DNA from: an uncultured Alphaproteobacteria bacterium
Lineage (GTDB): Bacteria > Pseudomonadota > Alphaproteobacteria > Thalassobaculales > Thalassobaculaceae
Direction of reading: 5' to 3'
Length of the DNA stretch: 48,923 nt
Assembly: GCA_937776645.1 (NCBI GenBank)
Contig: CALMRI010000034.1
Location: 1 to 48,923, forward strand
In this document: in pieces, positions 17,867 through 27,970 of the stretch
Position numbering within the stretch: the stretch's first letter is position 1
How the letters are laid out: each line of letters starts with the position of its first letter
Made by a program: the position numbers and the translations under genes
Notes under the pieces: model-generated
The model's input: only the letters and a program-made list of their open reading frames with translations
Told to the model about the DNA's origin: nothing
Database searches by the model: none

Positions 17867-18589
17867 TTAGTGAGCGACGGGCGCCGCGACGGCGGGGTCG
17901 CGGTAACGGTAGCCAACCCCGTAGAGTGTCTCGATCTGTTCGAAATCCGGGTCGGTCATTTTAAATTTTTTGCGAAGCCGCTTGATATGGCTATCGATCG
18001 TTCGATCATCCACATAGACCGCGTCGCCATAAGCGGAATCCATTAATTGGTCGCGGTTTTTGACATGGCCGGGGCGATTGGAAAGCGATTTCAGGATTAG
18101 GAATTCGGTGACCGTCAAAGCTACGGCCTGCCCCTTCCAAGTGCACAAATGCCGCGAGCCGTCGAGAATAAGGTCGCCTCGGACCGCAGTGCCTTCCGAA
18201 TTCGGGTCGGTTTCCTCCTGCGCCAGTTCCTGACGGCGTAACAGAGCGCGAATGCGTTCGATCAGTAACCGTTGGGAAAACGGTTTCTTGATGTAGTCAT
18301 CGGCGCCCATCCGTAGCCCGAGCACTTCATCGATCTCGTCATCTTTCGAGGTCAAGAAGATCACGGGCATGCTGGAATCGCGGCGCAGGCGCGTGAGCAC
18401 CTCCATACCGTCAAGCCGAGGCATCTTGATGTCTAAAACGGCGAGGTCTATCTGCCGCTGGGCAAGTCCCCGTAATGCTTCCTCGCCATCCTTGAAGGTA
18501 TGAACCGTGAACCCTTCCGCCTCCAATGCCATAGAAACGGAAGTCAGAATATTCTGGTCGTCATCGACCAGCGCGATGGTGTTCCCCAT
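17867..18589 (-). CDS. chvI: OmpR-family response regulator ChvI
   Basis: 240 residues. Receiver domain with acidic pocket VDDDQN, phospho-acceptor D53 in [13 protein letters not shown] and the switch residues FLTSKDD and IKKPF. The C-terminal winged helix ends [16 protein letters not shown] and the dimer/DNA region [12 protein letters not shown]. ChvI controls envelope, motility, exopolysaccharide and central carbon genes in relatives, commonly including pckA, which lies just beyond on the other strand. First gene of the minus-strand cluster reaching at least to ptsI. Confidence 0.95.
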   Translation of the reverse strand: MGNTIALVDDDQNILTSVSMALEAEGFTVHTFKDGEEALRGLAQRQIDLAVLDIKMPRLDGMEVLTRLRRDSSMPVIFLTSKDDEIDEVLGLRMGADDYIKKPFSQRLLIERIRALLRRQELAQEETDPNSEGTAVRGDLILDGSRHLCTWKGQAVALTVTEFLILKSLSNRPGHVKNRDQLMDSAYGDAVYVDDRTIDSHIKRLRKKFKMTDPDFEQIETLYGVGYRYRDPAVAAPVAH

Positions 18590-18770
18590 GGTCCAATTCT
18601 CCTTGCCTCGGTCCGCGGATAATGTGGCTTATCACTGCAATCGGGCAAACTTATGGCTTGATTGAGGCGCTGCGCCCCATATGGCCCACGACGGCAGGCG
18701 TGCAAGGCCACGAGACAGTATATCGGATCGTTGTCGTCCTGTCGCATCATCACCGGAGGCGATCGAGAAA

Positions 18771-19505
18771 ATGGACAAGACCGAGGATTTGTATTCGGGC
18801 GAGGCGGTTCGGCAATTGATCCGGGTGTGCGATCGAGCGGTTCTCTCTACGGCGCAGCGTGATAAAGAGGGTTGGCCGCATGGCTCGCTTGTCCTGATTG
18901 CCTGCGATCACGCCGCCAACCCACGGCTGTTTATTTCGGACCTCGCCGAGCACACCCGGAACATCGAGGTGGATCAGCGGGTTTCATTGCTGTTTGGCGG
19001 AACCGAAGGGCAGGAAGATCCATGGATCGGTTCGCGAGCGGCGTTGTTCGGGCGCGTGGAACGGTGTAATGACGTAACGGCGCGGACCCGTTGCCTGGCC
19101 CGTCACCCCTCCGCAGAGATCTATGCCGGGTTCTCCGACTTCCATTCCTATCGCCTCTCAATCGAGTGCGCGCACCTTGTTGCCGGCTTTGGGCGAGTTC
19201 ATTGGGTCGACGGCAATCAAATTTACGGACCACCAAGCTTGGCATTGCAGTCAGCCGAGGCGGTTATTGTTGCGCACATGAATGATGATCATGCCGATGT
19301 GGTACAAGCTTACGCGACCGGGCTTCTCGGTAAGTCGGGCACGGGATGGCGCGTCACCGGTTGCGACTCCGAGGGCATCGATATACGACTCGGTGGGAAA
19401 ACCGCACGACTCCGGTTCGCGAAGCCGGTTTTCGATGTTGAGGGTGCGCGCGACGAATTAGTACGACTCGTCAAGCTGGCGCGGCGAGAGCCCGCGGACC
19501 TGTGA
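18771..19505 (+). CDS. HugZ-like pyridoxamine 5'-phosphate oxidase family protein with DUF2470 domain
   Basis: 244 residues. The N-terminal split-barrel (residues about 10-150) has AVLSTAQRDKEGWPHGSLV and RNIEVDQRVSLLFGG, typical of the FMN-binding/HugZ family. The C-terminal DUF2470 domain has VAHMNDDHADVVQAYA. In Campylobacter and Helicobacter HugZ degrades haem; related proteins in alphaproteobacteria are often only annotated as haem utilisation or PNPOx-like. ATG at 18771 follows GGAGG at 18756-18760. Transcribed divergently from chvI. Haem-degrading activity is an inference. Confidence 0.83.
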   Translation: MDKTEDLYSGEAVRQLIRVCDRAVLSTAQRDKEGWPHGSLVLIACDHAANPRLFISDLAEHTRNIEVDQRVSLLFGGTEGQEDPWIGSRAALFGRVERCNDVTARTRCLARHPSAEIYAGFSDFHSYRLSIECAHLVAGFGRVHWVDGNQIYGPPSLALQSAEAVIVAHMNDDHADVVQAYATGLLGKSGTGWRVTGCDSEGIDIRLGGKTARLRFAKPVFDVEGARDELVRLVKLARREPADL

Positions 19506-19637
19506 CCCCGGTTTCAGTTTGTTGAATTTCCCCTGTTGATTTTTGGGCGGCGATACGCAATCAAACCTCTCCTGCACAAAACGGGAGCGGCCACCAACGT
19601 GTGTGTGCCGGGTGAGGAAATTCTGTTGGAGGAAGCG

Positions 19638-21251
<1,614 letters not shown>

Positions 21252-21389
21252 GGCACTATGTCCGAAAGAGGCTGAGGTTCCGATGGGTTGACTCGGTTGG
21301 GTAAGCTGGCCGCCCCACCATAACAATAGGTTTGTGAATCAGTCCACTAGGCCTACGGGGTGAGTGACAACCGGGGAGGGCGATCGAGA

Positions 21390-22532
21390 ATGCGTGTTCT
21401 CGTTGTTGGCGGCGGTCCGGCTGGATTGTATTTCGCCGGCCTGTTCAAGCGCTCCTTTCCCACTCATGCGGTGACCCTCGTTGAGCAAAATCCCTGCGGC
21501 GCCACCTATGGCTTTGGCGTGGTGTTCGCCCAGGCCGCACTGGGATATCTCGCCGAAGCCGACCCCGCCTCATACCAGCGAATTACCGCGGCCTTGGAAA
21601 CTTGGCGCGATTTGACCCTGGTGCATCGCGACCGGCGCCTATCCATCGACGGTAACGGTTTCTCTGGCATTTCCCGACTGGAACTGTTGCGCATTCTAGA
21701 GCGTTTTTGCAGTGACGCTGGGGTTGAGATCCGCCATGGCGAAACAGCGACGATCGATGGCATCAAAGGATTCGATCTGGTCGTTGGCGCCGATGGCCTC
21801 AATTCGGTGGTCCAAACTGCGGGCGCCTCGGTGTTCCAGCCACAACGCGAAACGCTCGGCAACCGGTTCGTGTGGTATGGCACCTCGCGAGTATTCGAGA
21901 CCTTGACCCTCACCTTTCGTGAGTGTGCGGATGGGCATTTTGTCGCCCACCATTATCGCTATGCTCCCGACATGAGCACCTTCATCGTTGAATGCGATGC
22001 CGCGACGTTTCAGTCGGCTGGCTTCGCCCGGATGACCGACGACGAAAGCCGGGCTTATTGCGAGCGTATATTTGCGCCAGACCTGGATGACCATGTCTTG
22101 ATCTCGAATAAATCTGAGTGGCGACGGTTCCCGGTCACGCGTGTGGAAGAATGGATTGATGGCAATAAGGTCTTGATAGGAGATGCGCTTCGTAGCGTGC
22201 ATTTCTCGATCGGCTCCGGAACCCGGTTGGCTTTGGAGGATTCTATCGCGCTGTGGCGAGCATTCCTCGAATACCCCGAGGATGTGCCGGCAGCCCTCGA
22301 TGGGTTTGTGGCGGCGCGACGACCAATCGTCGACAAGTTGCTTGCTGCCGCCGCGGGGAGTTATGGCTGGTACGAGGATATTGCGCAGCGCATGCAACTG
22401 GCGCCGTTGGATCTGGCTTACGACTACATGACCCGTAGCGGCCGGGTGAATGAGGAAAGATTGCGCCGTATCGCTCCACGCTTCATGCGAGTTTATGATC
22501 GTGATCGAGGGGCCGGTTCCCGAATGGATTAA
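21390..22532 (+). CDS. FAD-dependent monooxygenase, salicylyl-CoA/2-aminobenzoyl-CoA hydroxylase N-domain type
   Basis: 380 residues. FAD-binding GVLVVGGG-type dinucleotide fold (VVGGGPAGLYFAGLFKR), the DLVVGADGLNSVV segment and the second FAD motif VLIGDALRSVHFSIGSGTRL. The overall order matches the flavin domain of CoA-thioester aromatic hydroxylases, which in those fused enzymes is followed by an alkene-reductase domain; here the protein ends after the flavin domain. GGGGAGGG before the ATG at 21390 decides the start over GTG 21360. It is 18 bases from the CoA-transferase gene downstream and the two are probably one transcript. Substrate unknown. Confidence 0.82.
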   Translation: MRVLVVGGGPAGLYFAGLFKRSFPTHAVTLVEQNPCGATYGFGVVFAQAALGYLAEADPASYQRITAALETWRDLTLVHRDRRLSIDGNGFSGISRLELLRILERFCSDAGVEIRHGETATIDGIKGFDLVVGADGLNSVVQTAGASVFQPQRETLGNRFVWYGTSRVFETLTLTFRECADGHFVAHHYRYAPDMSTFIVECDAATFQSAGFARMTDDESRAYCERIFAPDLDDHVLISNKSEWRRFPVTRVEEWIDGNKVLIGDALRSVHFSIGSGTRLALEDSIALWRAFLEYPEDVPAALDGFVAARRPIVDKLLAAAAGSYGWYEDIAQRMQLAPLDLAYDYMTRSGRVNEERLRRIAPRFMRVYDRDRGAGSRMD

Positions 22533-22550
22533 CCAATCTAGGACGACAAA

Positions 22551-23771
22551 ATGTACGATCTGCTTTCCGGCCTTCGGGTCATCGAGGGTTCGGCCTTCGT
22601 CGCCGCCCCGCTTGGCGGCATGACCTTGGCGCAGCTTGGCGCCGAAGTCATTCGCTTCGATCCGGTTGGTGGGGGTATGGACCACCGGCGCTGGCCTCTC
22701 GATGATCAGGGCCGCAGCCTCTATTGGGCCGGCCTCAACAAAGGCAAGAAGTCGATCGCGGTTAACACACGGGCGGAAGAGGGCCGGGAGTTGATTCGGG
22801 CCTTGATCTGCGAGCCAGGCCCGGATAGGGGGGTCTTTTTGACCAATCATCCGCCCGGCGGCCCGTTCGATTACAGCGGATTGAAATCACGGCGCGATGA
22901 CGTGATCATGTTGAACGTGCTGGGCAGCCACGATGGTTCCCCGGCGGTGGACTACACGATCAATTGCGCGATGGGATTTCCCTTTGCCACCGGGCCCAGA
23001 GACCATGACCGGCCGGTGAATCATCTGCTTCCCGCCTGGGATCTGGTGACCGGGAGCATGGCGGCGACCGGCATTCTCGCGGCGGAACGCAAACGCTTGC
23101 GTGATGGCAGTGGGAGGTTGATCAGCCTGGCGCTGTCCGATGTGGCGCTCTGGGTGACCAGCGCGCTCGGCCATATCGCAGAAGCGGAACTGCTGAATCG
23201 CAACCGGACCGCCGATGGTAACAACGTCTACGGTGCCTTTGGTCATGATTTCCTGACCGCCGATGGCAAGCGGGTAATGCTGACGGCGCTAACCAAGCCG
23301 CAATGGCGCCGCCTGAAAACAGCGGTGGGGATCGAGCAGGCGGTAAGCCGTATGGAGGCGAAAACCGGCTTGGATCTTGACGTCGAGGGCGACCGCTATC
23401 TCGCCCGTGACGCCATCGTCGCCCTTATCGAGCCTTGGATCGCGACGCGCGGCATCGACGCGGTGCGCGCGGTGCTGGACAAGGCCGGCGTGCTTTGGGG
23501 CCCATACCAGACCTTCACCGAGATGGTGCGGGACGACCCGCGATGTTCGCCCGCCAACCCGATGATGCAGCAGATTTCTCAGCCGGGGATCGGTGACTAT
23601 CTGGCGGCGGGGCTGCCGTTGCGGTTCTCCGACCTTGCGGATCTTCCGGTGGCTCCGGCGCCGGTGCTGGGCGCCGATACCGATGCGGTGCTGGCCGGCG
23701 CGCTTGGCCTGCCCGACCACGCGATCGCCGATCTGCATGACCGCGGCATCGTTGGCGGGCCAGTGGTTTAG
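22551..23771 (+). CDS. Family III CoA-transferase, 2-methylfumaryl-CoA isomerase-like
   Basis: 406 residues, CaiB/BaiF fold. The N-terminus GLRVIEGSAFVAAPLGGMTL and the following GAEVIRFDPVGGGMDHRRW match proteins annotated as 2-methylfumaryl-CoA isomerase (mesaconyl-CoA C1-C4 CoA transferase, Mct). The catalytic aspartate should be in HLLPAWDLVTGSMAATG. In Chloroflexus Mct works in the 3-hydroxypropionate bicycle; no other gene of that route is seen here, and the partner is a flavin monooxygenase. An intramolecular CoA shift or transfer onto the monooxygenase substrate is therefore an inference only. Confidence 0.82.
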   Translation: MYDLLSGLRVIEGSAFVAAPLGGMTLAQLGAEVIRFDPVGGGMDHRRWPLDDQGRSLYWAGLNKGKKSIAVNTRAEEGRELIRALICEPGPDRGVFLTNHPPGGPFDYSGLKSRRDDVIMLNVLGSHDGSPAVDYTINCAMGFPFATGPRDHDRPVNHLLPAWDLVTGSMAATGILAAERKRLRDGSGRLISLALSDVALWVTSALGHIAEAELLNRNRTADGNNVYGAFGHDFLTADGKRVMLTALTKPQWRRLKTAVGIEQAVSRMEAKTGLDLDVEGDRYLARDAIVALIEPWIATRGIDAVRAVLDKAGVLWGPYQTFTEMVRDDPRCSPANPMMQQISQPGIGDYLAAGLPLRFSDLADLPVAPAPVLGADTDAVLAGALGLPDHAIADLHDRGIVGGPVV

Positions 23772-23880
23772 CTAAGCCGGTTAGGTCCTACCGCGCTCAA
23801 GCACCGCGAGCCGCCGATACGCGCGGTAGAGCGCCGGCAAGTCCTCACCGGATGAGTCGAATGGCGGGACCGCCGTCGTT

Positions 23881-24538
23881 TCATGGGGTTTCGACGGGTA
23901 CGTCGCGCGACAGGTCGTTTTTCCGCCACGTGCCATCAAAGCCGCCCGCTACCAGCCATGCAGCGAAGCGGTCCGGGTGATAGCATTCTCTGCGCCCATT
24001 CCTTGATGTCTCTGCCGTCGTGGACCGCTTCGAAAAAATCCGGGAAGCGCCTGATCCAGCGTTGGTATCGTTTTGGCAGATGCAGGTAGGGCAACAACGC
24101 CATCTGTCGGCGCGCTTGCGGCAGCGCGGCGGCTCCCCGACTGTGGAGCAAGAAAAGCGCGGCCGCTAAAGCTGTGCGGTCGGCGCCGCCGGAGCATTTG
24201 ATCAGCATCGGTCTTGCGGCGCTCTGGAATGCCTCAAGCAATCCGACCAACATCTCTTGTTTCGGCAAGCGCCGCGAATGCAGCGGTCGGTCGAGATAGG
24301 TTATCCCCAGGGCTTCGCAGGCCGCGCGCTCCGGGTGGTACCAGGTCGAGTTGGGATTGGCGCCGCGCAGGTTGATCACCGTGGCGACGCCATGGTGTTT
24401 CAGCAGGGGCTGGATATGCCCGCCATACATTTGCGCCGAACGGAACAGGCCATCATCGACCCGGTGCCAATTATAGGCGCGCGCCAGAACGAAGTGCCAG
24501 GGGGACAGATGAACATTCTCCAACCCGATGTTTCCCAA
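23881..24538 (-). CDS. Tyrosine/dual-specificity phosphatase-like protein, frameshifted near the C-terminus
   Basis: The CX5R phosphatase loop is IKCSGGADRTALAAAL, preceded by VATVINLRGANPNSTWY and the general-acid region. The uninterrupted frame ends at 23936 with an atypical tail. After a one-base shift around 23990-24005 the expected ending appears (HPDRFAAWLVAGGFDG, then NDLSRDVPVETP) and stops at 23881. The TTG at 24538 is the best start; the frame runs further upstream into hisS with no ATG that makes sense. Placed 25 bases after hisS, so probably cotranscribed. Substrate unknown. The serine-glycine in the loop (usually Lys-Ala or Arg-Ala) is a mild variation. Confidence 0.72.
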
Positions 24539-24563
24539 TCTCGTTGCTTTTCGATGCTGGCGT

Positions 24564-25889
24564 CTATTCCGGTAACCAGGTCGCCGGATCGGCGGGGGTT
24601 TGGTCGCGGGTTGCGGAATTCTTAACCTGATGCTCACCGCCCGCCTCGGCCGGAGGAAACCAGATCCAGGGGATACCTTTGTCGGCGGCATATTTGAGTT
24701 GGGCTTTGAGTTTGCGGTCTTCGTGATATTGCTCGACCTTCAGGCCCCGGGCACGCAGAGCGCCGGCCGTCTCGCGGATCACAGAATAGGGCGCACCCTG
24801 GGTGTGAACGACCAGAATGTCGGTCGGCGCTTTGCGCCCGGCTTGGATGCGACCCTCGCGCATCAGCTTGGCGAAGATCCGGGTCAGGCCGATCGAAATC
24901 CCAATCCCCGGCAACCGTTTGTTGATCAGATCGCCGACCAGGTTGTCGTATCGCCCACCGCCACAAACCGTTGGGAAATCGGGAAAGTCAGCGAATTTTG
25001 CCTCATAGACCGTGCCTGTGTAATAGGCGAGGCCGCGGGCGATCGAGAGATCGGCGACAAACGTGCCCTCTGGGTAACGCTCCAATTCCCGCATCACGAA
25101 ATGCAGCTCGTCCAGCCCTTGGTCCAGCAAGTCGGATTTGACACCCAGCGCTTTGACCCGTTGGACGACCGATGCATCGTTGCCGCGAATCTCGGCGAGC
25201 CCCAGAACCTTGGCAATGGCGTCCCCGTCGAGGCCAAGTTCATCGCCAAGCATCGTACCGACGCCCTTGGCGCCGATCTTGTCGAGTTTGTCGATGATCC
25301 GGATGGCGTTCGCGGTATCGGTGATGCCGAGCCCGGCGTAGTAGCCCTCCAGGACTTTGCGATTGTTGATCTTAGTGACCAGTGGCCCGGCGCCGATCGC
25401 GTTCACCGCTTCGTGCATGATGACCGGGATTTCGGCATCGAAATGCAACGGAATTTCGCGGGTATCGACGACGTCGACATCGCATTGCAGGAACTCTCGG
25501 AAACGGCCTTCCTGGGGGCGTTCGCCGCGCCAGGCCTTTTGAATCTGATAGCGTTTGAACGGAAAGGTCAGGTCGTTCATGTTCGCCGCGACATAGCGGG
25601 CCATCGGCACGGTCATGTCGTAATGCAGGGCGTAGGTCGGCTCCGCCTTGTCATCCGGGTCGGCCAGCAGCCGACCGATCGAATAAATTTCCTTGTCGGT
25701 ATCGCCTTGTTTCAGCAGCACCTCGACCGGCTCGACCGAACGCGTCTCTATCGAGGCGAAGCCAAAGCTTTCGAAGACCGCCCGAAGCTTGTCGATCCAT
25801 TCGAGCTCGACCATGCGGTATTCCGGCAACCATTCCGGAAAACCGCTTATCGGGCGGAGTTTTTCTTTCGGCGTCATGGCAGATGACAT
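24564..25889 (-). CDS. hisS: Histidine--tRNA ligase, alphaproteobacterial type
   Basis: 441 residues. Begins with SGFPEWLPEYRMVE rather than the canonical short N-terminus. Motif 2 is ERPQEGRFREFLQCDVDVV; the histidine motifs are IARGLAYYTGTVYEA (canonical RGLDYY has Asp where this has Ala) and VCGGGRYDNLVGDL. Motif 3 is GIGISIGLTRI. The C-terminal anticodon-binding domain starts around DILVVHTQG. Proteins of this divergent type occur in alphaproteobacteria, some of which lack the extra G-1 base on tRNA-His. ATG 25889 chosen; ATG 25877 is possible. A 428-codon antisense frame over this gene is a shadow. Confidence 0.93.
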   Translation of the reverse strand: MSSAMTPKEKLRPISGFPEWLPEYRMVELEWIDKLRAVFESFGFASIETRSVEPVEVLLKQGDTDKEIYSIGRLLADPDDKAEPTYALHYDMTVPMARYVAANMNDLTFPFKRYQIQKAWRGERPQEGRFREFLQCDVDVVDTREIPLHFDAEIPVIMHEAVNAIGAGPLVTKINNRKVLEGYYAGLGITDTANAIRIIDKLDKIGAKGVGTMLGDELGLDGDAIAKVLGLAEIRGNDASVVQRVKALGVKSDLLDQGLDELHFVMRELERYPEGTFVADLSIARGLAYYTGTVYEAKFADFPDFPTVCGGGRYDNLVGDLINKRLPGIGISIGLTRIFAKLMREGRIQAGRKAPTDILVVHTQGAPYSVIRETAGALRARGLKVEQYHEDRKLKAQLKYAADKGIPWIWFPPAEAGGEHQVKNSATRDQTPADPATWLPE

Positions 25890-25953
25890 GGGGTTTTCAC
25901 CGTCCGGTCTCCGGTGGGCACGTTCTGGGCGACAGAGCGTAGTCGCGGTGTGG

Positions 25954-26199
25954 CTACACCATGCCGATCGCGTGCTGATAGAGTTGTAGCAGTTCTTCCT
26001 GCTCCTGGCGGTCATCGCGGTCGAGTTTCCGGAGCCGGATAATCTGGCGCATGATTTTGACGTCGAAACCGTTGCCCTTGGCCTCGGAATAGATTTCTCG
26101 AATGTCGGCCGCCAGGGCCGCTTTCTCTTCTTCCAGACGCTCGACCCGCTCGATATAGGAGCGAAGTTGATCGCCCGCGACGCCGCCAACCTCGGCCAT
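25954..26199 (-). CDS. GapR-like DUF2312 nucleoid-associated protein
   Basis: 81 residues, nearly all helical. GDQLRSYIERVERLEEEKAA forms the first coiled coil and GNGFDVKIMRQIIRLRKLDR the conserved core, followed by QEQEELLQLYQHAIGMV. In Caulobacter GapR clamps overtwisted, AT-rich DNA ahead of polymerases and helps topoisomerases. GAGGATGG precedes the ATG at 26199. It lies 64 bases upstream of hisS on the same strand. Confidence 0.92.
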   Translation of the reverse strand: MAEVGGVAGDQLRSYIERVERLEEEKAALAADIREIYSEAKGNGFDVKIMRQIIRLRKLDRDDRQEQEELLQLYQHAIGMV

Positions 26200-26402
26200 G
26201 ATCCATCCTCATCAATTCAGTGCTCGGCCCGGACCATAGTCGCCCATGCAGTCACTCGCAAGAGGTTGGTTGTTGGAGAACTAATCATGAACAAATAGAA
26301 AGATGAGCAAGTCCTGGAAACGGTGAAAACCCTGATGGTGAAACGGTACCGGGCCTTTGGTGTGAGACGCACTGGCGATGCCTTAGCGTTTCTGTAGAAT
26401 CG

Positions 26403-26588
26403 TTACCGAGTCGGGTTTGCTTTCGCGTTGTCGAAATGGCGTATGGCACCCTCGAATTTGTCATAACACCCGGTGTTGCAAAACCCGACGACCTGGCCGG
26501 TATATCTGGCTAGTGAGTCGGGGTGCACCGGTTTGCCCGACCAAGAGCAGGCTTCATTGACACAATCTGCGATGTCGAGCGGATCCAT
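26403..26588 (-). CDS. Small YHS/TRASH-like cysteine protein
   Basis: 61 residues. The pattern CSWSGKPVHPDSLARYTGQ and VGFCNTGCYDKF is the YHS/TRASH-like treble-clef of short proteins that databases often label glutathione S-transferase although they have no GST fold. The three cysteines in the CX(n)FCNTGC arrangement could bind a metal. GAGGAA precedes the ATG at 26588. Function unknown; the label GST should be resisted. Confidence 0.72.
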   Translation of the reverse strand: MDPLDIADCVNEACSWSGKPVHPDSLARYTGQVVGFCNTGCYDKFEGAIRHFDNAKANPTR

Positions 26589-26690
26589 GTTTCCTCACTT
26601 GGGTTTGTGTTTGCATTTTGCCAGAATGCTCGGTTCTACCCCGCTCTGTTCACTCCGATAGTGCCGCGATATGCCGAAGATTAAAAAGCA

Positions 26691-27430
26691 ATGCCTGAAA
26701 CACTGATTGCTGGGCTTTATATAGGATGTGCGTCATTGGCTTGTATGGCGGCGCCGGTCGCTCTCTGTGCGGCCAAGGGCGGCGGGTTCACCGTTTGGCG
26801 GGCAAGGTGTTCTTCTGGTCGATGATCGTGGCGACCGCCAGCGCCATTTGGACAAACGTCGCGGCCAACCCATTTCGGCCTGATGCTGGCGGTGCTGAGT
26901 AGCTATTTGGTGATCTGGAGCTATCGGGTGCTCTATCTGAAGCGCTCGGGCCCGCGTGACACTGTGGGGCCGGCCGGTCCCTGCGTGCTTGATAAAGGTT
27001 TGGCGCGTTTCACCTTGATCACCTGTTGCGCGATGGTCGCTTGAGGAATGGTCGCCGTGCTGCTGGTCTTTCAGGCTGTGCTGACGCGAGAGGCAAACCG
27101 TTGTTGATGGTTGTGATCGGCTTGGCGGGCGCGATGTTGGCGCTCGGCGATATGAGACCATTTCGCCGTCTCCCGGCGGCCCCCACAATTGGTTAATCAC
27201 CTATGGCGCAGGGATGTTGGCCGGCGTCACCTCCGCCGCGACGGGAGTCAGTGTCGGCAATTTGACGATGTCGCCGGAAGCGGTGCGGTGGTTGGGACCG
27301 CATCGCGATTGGCGTGCTCGGCACTGCAATATGGGTTGTGTTGAATAAGCGGCGGATGGCTGGCGAGAGGCATTCCACGCGCTTTCGTTACCGCGCGCAT
27401 CACCGAGCCGGAGCCGAGATTTCGATTAGG
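26691..27430 (+). pseudogene. Remnant of a multi-pass membrane protein (DUF2306-like)
   Basis: Translating the three plus frames gives consecutive pieces of one membrane protein: MPETLIAGLYIGCASLACM, then VHRLAGKVFFWSMIVATASA, then LMLAVLSSYLVIWSYRVLYL, then LLMVVIGLAGAMLALGD, NWLITYGAGMLAGVTSAATG and finally RIAIGVLGTAIWVVLNKR. The order and spacing fit a family of about 220-residue proteins with an AKGG..HR.AGKVFF loop. I count about five frame changes and one in-frame TGA (after ITCCAMVA) in 740 bases, far denser than elsewhere, so this looks truly decayed. It ends against the convergent EVE-domain gene. Confidence 0.6.
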
Positions 27431-27845
27431 TCCGGGTTTCCCCCATGGCGCAGAGCATTGCCCATTGCGCCTCGGTCACCGGTACAACAGACAGGCGCGA
27501 CTGGCGCACCAGGCCAAATTCAGCGAGCCTCTCGTCGGCTTTGACCTCGGCCAAGGTGACCGGGCGGTTGAACGGACGAACCGCCTTTACCGTCACCATG
27601 CCGAAGCGACCGGAGGCATCGGTGTCGTCCGGATGATATTCCTCGATCACCTCGACGATGCCGACGATCTGTTTCTCGTTGACCGAATGATAAAAGAAAC
27701 CCAGGTCGCCGATCTTCATTGCCTTCATGTTGTTCGAGGCTTGGTAGTTGCGTACGCCGTCCCACCCTTCGCCCAGCTCGCCCCGCTTCACCTGATTGTC
27801 CCAGGACCAAGTCCCAGGCTCCGATTTAAACAGCCAATATGCCAT
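27426..27845 (-). CDS. EVE domain-containing protein
   Basis: 139 residues, all one EVE domain (PUA-like fold that binds modified bases in DNA or RNA). MAYWLFKSEPGTWSWDNQ at the start, GVRNYQASNNMKAMKIGD and FFYHSVNEKQIVGIVEV in the middle, and a terminal VTEAQWAMLCAMG. ATG 27845 is at the invariant start of the domain; the longer frame to 27929 is not needed. Bacterial stand-alone EVE proteins are poorly understood. It lies on the strand of gpsA and tsaD, 125 bases downstream. Confidence 0.92.
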   Translation of the reverse strand: MAYWLFKSEPGTWSWDNQVKRGELGEGWDGVRNYQASNNMKAMKIGDLGFFYHSVNEKQIVGIVEVIEEYHPDDTDASGRFGMVTVKAVRPFNRPVTLAEVKADERLAEFGLVRQSRLSVVPVTEAQWAMLCAMGETRT

Positions 27846-27970
27846 TTGGGCGTTCTCCCGATACCGGGTTACCGGCTTGTTTGGGGGATAATTCAGTGCA
27901 GCGCGGACCCCGAATAGGTCAATCAACAATAGCGTATTTTCGATCGACGAAAATTTTCCAGTTGAAACGT

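Noticed and set aside
21696..22850. 384-codon minus-strand frame
   Set aside because: Antisense to the flavin monooxygenase and CoA-transferase genes, both with clear motifs.
24600..25886. 428-codon open frame on the plus strand
   Set aside because: Exactly antisense to hisS; no family motif, and high-GC genes often leave open antisense frames.
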